Assembly: GCA_014706295.1 (NCBI GenBank)
Contig: JACSVZ010000037.1
Location: forward strand, 3,472,001 to 3,536,000
DNA length: 64,000 bases
Source: Lycocorax pyrrhopterus obiensis
Lineage: Eukaryota; Chordata; Aves; Passeriformes; Paradisaeidae
Direction of reading: 5' to 3'
A model generated the notes under the pieces. The model was not told the origin of the DNA, searched no databases, and saw only the letters and a program-made list of their open reading frames with translations. Shown here piece after piece: positions 62,301-64,000 of the stretch. A program made the position numbers and the translations under genes. How positions within the stretch are numbered: position 1 is the first letter of the stretch; each line of letters starts with the position of its first letter.

Positions 62301-62747
62301 AGCTCTGAAATCATCTCATTTTTCATTCTTTTTGTTTTGTTGGTTTTTTTAATGTACCTTTCAAGGCCCTGAGCAGCCTCACCTGGAGCTTCCACCCACA
62401 CTTCCAGGAGCAAATTTAAGCCCAGATGGGGATCCCAGCCCCTGAGGGAACACCCAGAGCTCCTTTCCCTGCCTGGATCCCGGTGAAATCCTGCCAGGAC
62501 CCCACTCACCAGCCTGAAGCCCACGCTGGAATGTTTCTTCCCTGACCTGAGGTCCGACATCCTCAAGAGGGAGAAGTTTTGGCTCAGCTTGAAGCCCGAC
62601 CTGCTGAGGTTGGACAAGCCCTGGACGTGGATATTCCTGTCATGCATGTGGAATAACCTGGCTGAGGTGTTGATTCCGTACAGAAAGGTGATGGATTCCT
62701 CTGCCATGCGATCCAGCTGCACCAGGTGTTCACTGACCAGCTCAAAC
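55948..62747 (-). CDS. SCNN1D: SCNN1D, epithelial sodium channel delta subunit (last 11 coding exons, 5' partial)
   Basis: This gene encodes an amiloride-sensitive sodium channel (ENaC/degenerin) subunit of the plasma membrane. Eleven exons, 1552 nt, give 516 residues in continuous phase, ending in TGA at 55948-55950. They cover the extracellular domain after TM1, with cysteine-rich segments ([30 protein letters not shown]), N-glycosylation sequons (NIS, NNS, NST), the pore filter GSS in [15 protein letters not shown]2 and a roughly 80-residue cytoplasmic tail. The tail shows no PPxY motif and exon A shows no RxxR furin site. The PAGAEYC segment fits delta better than alpha, and tail-to-tail synteny with ACAP3 supports delta. 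The N-terminus and TM1 lie beyond 64000. Confidence 0.92.
56545..56620 (-). CDS. SCNN1D: SCNN1D exon J
   Basis: Completes Arg, then [25 protein letters not shown], the last extracellular strand before TM2. Acceptor ctgcag, donor gtaggt, 76 nt. Confidence 0.95.
56896..56951 (-). CDS. SCNN1D: SCNN1D exon I
   Basis: [18 protein letters not shown] plus two bases of Arg. Acceptor ctgcag, donor gtaaaa, 56 nt. Confidence 0.93.
56962..57112 (+). repeat. ttattggaatatttgt degenerate repeat
   Basis: Units of 15-22 bp built from ggaatatttgtgatt and ggttgttattgg, placed just upstream (in gene direction) of the exon I acceptor. Confidence 0.9.
57585..57690 (+). mobile_element. CR1 LINE 3' fragment
   Basis: Contains ctgtccctgcccatggcagg and ttaagatcccttccaacccc followed by attctgggattgt. 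It lies in the SCNN1D intron between exons I and H, antisense to the gene. Confidence 0.75.
57767..57824 (-). CDS. SCNN1D: SCNN1D exon H
   Basis: Completes Arg, then [19 protein letters not shown], the conserved thumb/palm segment. Acceptor cttcag, donor gtactg, 58 nt. Confidence 0.94.
58200..58224 (+). repeat. (TTTAA)n microsatellite
   Basis: Five ttaat/tttaa units. Confidence 0.85.
58375..58453 (-). CDS. SCNN1D: SCNN1D exon G
   Basis: Completes Gly, then [25 protein letters not shown] plus two bases of Arg. Acceptor ttccag, donor gtgagt, 79 nt. Confidence 0.95.
58620..58800 (-). mobile_element. CR1 LINE 3' fragment
   Basis: On + it reads gggttggaaggaccttaaag then cacttccagggatggggcag and cctccccaccctcacaggga, the reverse complement of the CR1 tail. 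Confidence 0.8.
59166..59283 (-). CDS. SCNN1D: SCNN1D exon F, cysteine-rich
   Basis: [20 protein letters not shown] then [19 protein letters not shown] plus one base of Gly. Acceptor ttccag, donor gtaaga, 118 nt. Confidence 0.96.
59860..59958 (-). CDS. SCNN1D: SCNN1D exon E
   Basis: Thirty-three codons: [20 protein letters not shown] then [13 protein letters not shown]. Acceptor ccacag, donor gtactg, phase 0. Confidence 0.95.
60135..60480 (-). mobile_element. CR1 LINE 3' fragment (longer)
   Basis: On + it reads ttgggagggacccacaggga, then ccaaacattcctggagctg and ctgggggaagaacctttccc, typical of inverted avian CR1. It lies in the SCNN1D intron between exons E and D. Confidence 0.8.
60665..60828 (-). 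CDS. SCNN1D: SCNN1D exon D
   Basis: [20 protein letters not shown] then [20 protein letters not shown] and [15 protein letters not shown]. The donor is CAG followed by gtctgg, weaker than its neighbours, but the join to exon E ([13 protein letters not shown]) is in phase and matches the family. Length 164 nt. Confidence 0.94.
61206..61309 (-). CDS. SCNN1D: SCNN1D exon C
   Basis: Completes Ser, then [20 protein letters not shown] then [14 protein letters not shown] plus one base of Gly. The FGSCYTFN motif is diagnostic of ENaC. Acceptor ttccag, donor gtgagt, 104 nt. Confidence 0.95.
61436..61629 (-). CDS. SCNN1D: SCNN1D exon B
   Basis: [20 protein letters not shown] then [16 protein letters not shown], typical ENaC, through QYDGEPCRP plus two bases. 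The NIS in [10 protein letters not shown] is a glycosylation sequon. Donor gtgtgt, 194 nt. Confidence 0.95.
61925..62142 (+). repeat. 52-bp tandem repeat, about 4 copies
   Basis: Unit ggtcaaggactccaggacag plus ggcaggagttcaataatcac and cccaaaactgct, in the SCNN1D intron between exons B and A. Confidence 0.95.
62195..62270 (+). repeat. 26-bp ggatggatggaatgaggcag repeat
   Basis: Three imperfect copies following the 52-bp array. Confidence 0.9.
62510..62747 (-). CDS. SCNN1D: SCNN1D exon A (first in window)
   Basis: Acceptor cctggcag. One base completes a codon, then [20 protein letters not shown] and [18 protein letters not shown], through [11 protein letters not shown], donor gtgagt. Length 238 nt, phase 0 end. 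It corresponds to the start of the extracellular domain (finger region). Confidence 0.92.
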
Positions 62748-63439
62748 CTGCCAGGAACAGAATGAAGTTGTGAACATTCACATTTCTATCAGACAAAAAG
62801 CACTTTGTGCCCTCACAGGATCCATGGAAAGGTTATTCCTTGAAGTCTGTGGGAGAATATCCGGCGATCCTGGTGCCAACGCTCAGCAATAAATTAATTT
62901 ATCAGCAGCTCCAGTGGCTGAATTTCCAGTTGTTGGAAACCTCAGACCTTGCAGCTGTGCAGAGCTGCACAAACTGGCCTTTCTGTCAGCAATTAGCTAA
63001 TTATTCCAAGGAAATTACATAATTCCTTCACTATGTAACATGAAACTCCGTGATAACTCGCCCCTGTCGCGTGAGCCTCGTTGGACAAGCAGAGCCACAC
63101 AGAATTCCATGGTTTTGCCTCATTTACTGTGTTATTTCCATGTTTCTGTGGGAAACCCAGGAGAGCTGGCTCTGACACGCACCCTCCCAGAGCTCAGGAG
63201 CTGAGTTAGGAAGGACTCCACGGAGCAGCCACGTTTTTCAGGGAAAGGCTGATTTTATCAGAGCCCAAAATCAGCGAGCAGCTTCCACCAAGTGCCACGG
63301 CTCAGTTCCCTCTATCCTGACTCAGCTCGTGGAATTCACTGCTACAAGTCCTTGCACAATTCCCAACAAGATCTTTATCTGGAAACCAGCTGGGAAACAA
63401 CAACAACAGTCCTTTTCCAGCTGGGGCAGGCACAGCGAC
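62748..63439 (-). other. SCNN1D upstream intron
   Basis: No TM1-coding exon is present here. The sequence is unique, with no repeat recognised. Confidence 0.6.
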
Positions 63440-64000
63440 CTGGCTGTTCCTCCCGTGGGATGCATCCCAAACCTTTGGGACCATCCAGGTGTGAGGGGAA
63501 GCAGGTGGGGATGGCTGAAGGCACAGAGACCCCTCTGTCCCTCCTGTGGGAGGCACCCCAAACCTTTGGGACCATCCAGATGTGCTGGGAAGCAGATGAG
63601 GATGGCTGTGGGATGCAGCCAGGGGGTGCCTGACCCTTCCCAAACCTTTGGGACAATCCAGATGTGCTGGGAAGCAGATGGGGATGGCTGTGGGATGCAG
63701 CCAGGGGGTGCCTGACCCTTCCCAAACCTTTGGGACCATCCAGATGTGCTGGGAAGCAGATGAGGATGGCTGTGGGATGCAGCCAGGGGGTGCCTGACCC
63801 TTCCCAAACCTTTGGGACAATCCAGATGTGCTGGGAAGCAGATGGGGATGGCTGTGGGATGCAGCCAGGGGGTGCCTGACCCTTCCCAAACCTTTGGGAC
63901 CATCCAGATGTGCTGGGAAGCAGATGGGGATGGCTGTGGGATGCAGCCAGGGGGTGCCTGACCCTTCCCAAACCTTTGGGACAATCCAGATGTGCTGGGA
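63440..64000 (+). repeat. 82-bp tandem repeat reaching the window edge
   Basis: A unit with cccaaacctttgggaccatc, cagatgtgctgggaagcaga and tgtgggatgcagccaggggg. Copies start at 63639 and 63721 and continue past 64000, while copies before 63600 are diverged. The - frames of about 200 codons come from this array. Confidence 0.95.

Noticed and set aside
63302..63984. About 200-codon frames on - rich in His/Pro/Ser
   Set aside because: Products of the 82-bp tandem repeat at the window edge. They do not resemble the SCNN1D N-terminus or TM1.

Overview
This is a vertebrate nuclear window, most likely avian and plausibly from a passerine or other neoavian GC-rich microchromosome. The evidence is split protein-coding genes with canonical GT/AG introns, several fragments with the 3' end of CR1 LINEs, avian-type LTR remnants and very many minisatellites. 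Nothing bacterial is present, and no operons, CRISPR arrays or RNA genes were found.

Two genes explain the coding content. ACAP3 (ArfGAP with coiled-coil/BAR, ankyrin repeat and PH domains 3) is on the + strand. Twenty-three coding exons, from the second coding exon at 10474 to the stop codon at 47039, can be placed to the base and join in phase. They encode 818 residues plus a split arginine. Adding the roughly 16 residues expected from the missing first exon gives 834 aa, the length I recall for human ACAP3. SCNN1D (epithelial sodium channel delta subunit) is on the - strand. Its last eleven coding exons lie between 62747 and 55948 (516 aa), and the exon or exons for the N-terminus and first membrane helix lie beyond the right edge. 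The genes converge tail to tail, as they do at human 1p36.33. The gap between their stop codons, about 8.9 kb, holds both 3' UTRs.

Layout: 1-10473 ACAP3 intron 1 (no exon 1 recognised); 10474-27861 BAR-domain exons; 27862-33532 a large intron with a tandemly amplified CR1 tail and a candidate alternative first exon; 33533-37416 PH-domain exons; 37538-40086 ArfGAP exons; 41688-44501 linker exons, with a candidate 84-nt cassette exon at 42210; 45161-47039 ankyrin-repeat exons and C-terminus; 47040-about 52900 ACAP3 3' UTR and flank; about 54700-55947 SCNN1D 3' UTR; 55948-62747 SCNN1D exons; 62748-64000 SCNN1D intron with an 82-bp satellite running off the edge.

The most unusual feature is how repeats have invaded ACAP3 introns next to splice sites. 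Nearly every sizeable intron has its own private minisatellite. The 5' splice site of exon 17 has itself been tandemly copied into six consensus donors spaced 49 bp apart. Two kilobase-scale pyrimidine-rich arrays sit upstream of exons 6 and 9. Intron 8 is exactly 417 codons long with no in-frame stop. The long repeat-coded reading frames are by-products of these arrays, not genes. ACAP3 (an ARF6-directed GTPase-activating protein at membranes) and SCNN1D (a sodium channel subunit) have no known joint pathway; their proximity is conserved synteny.
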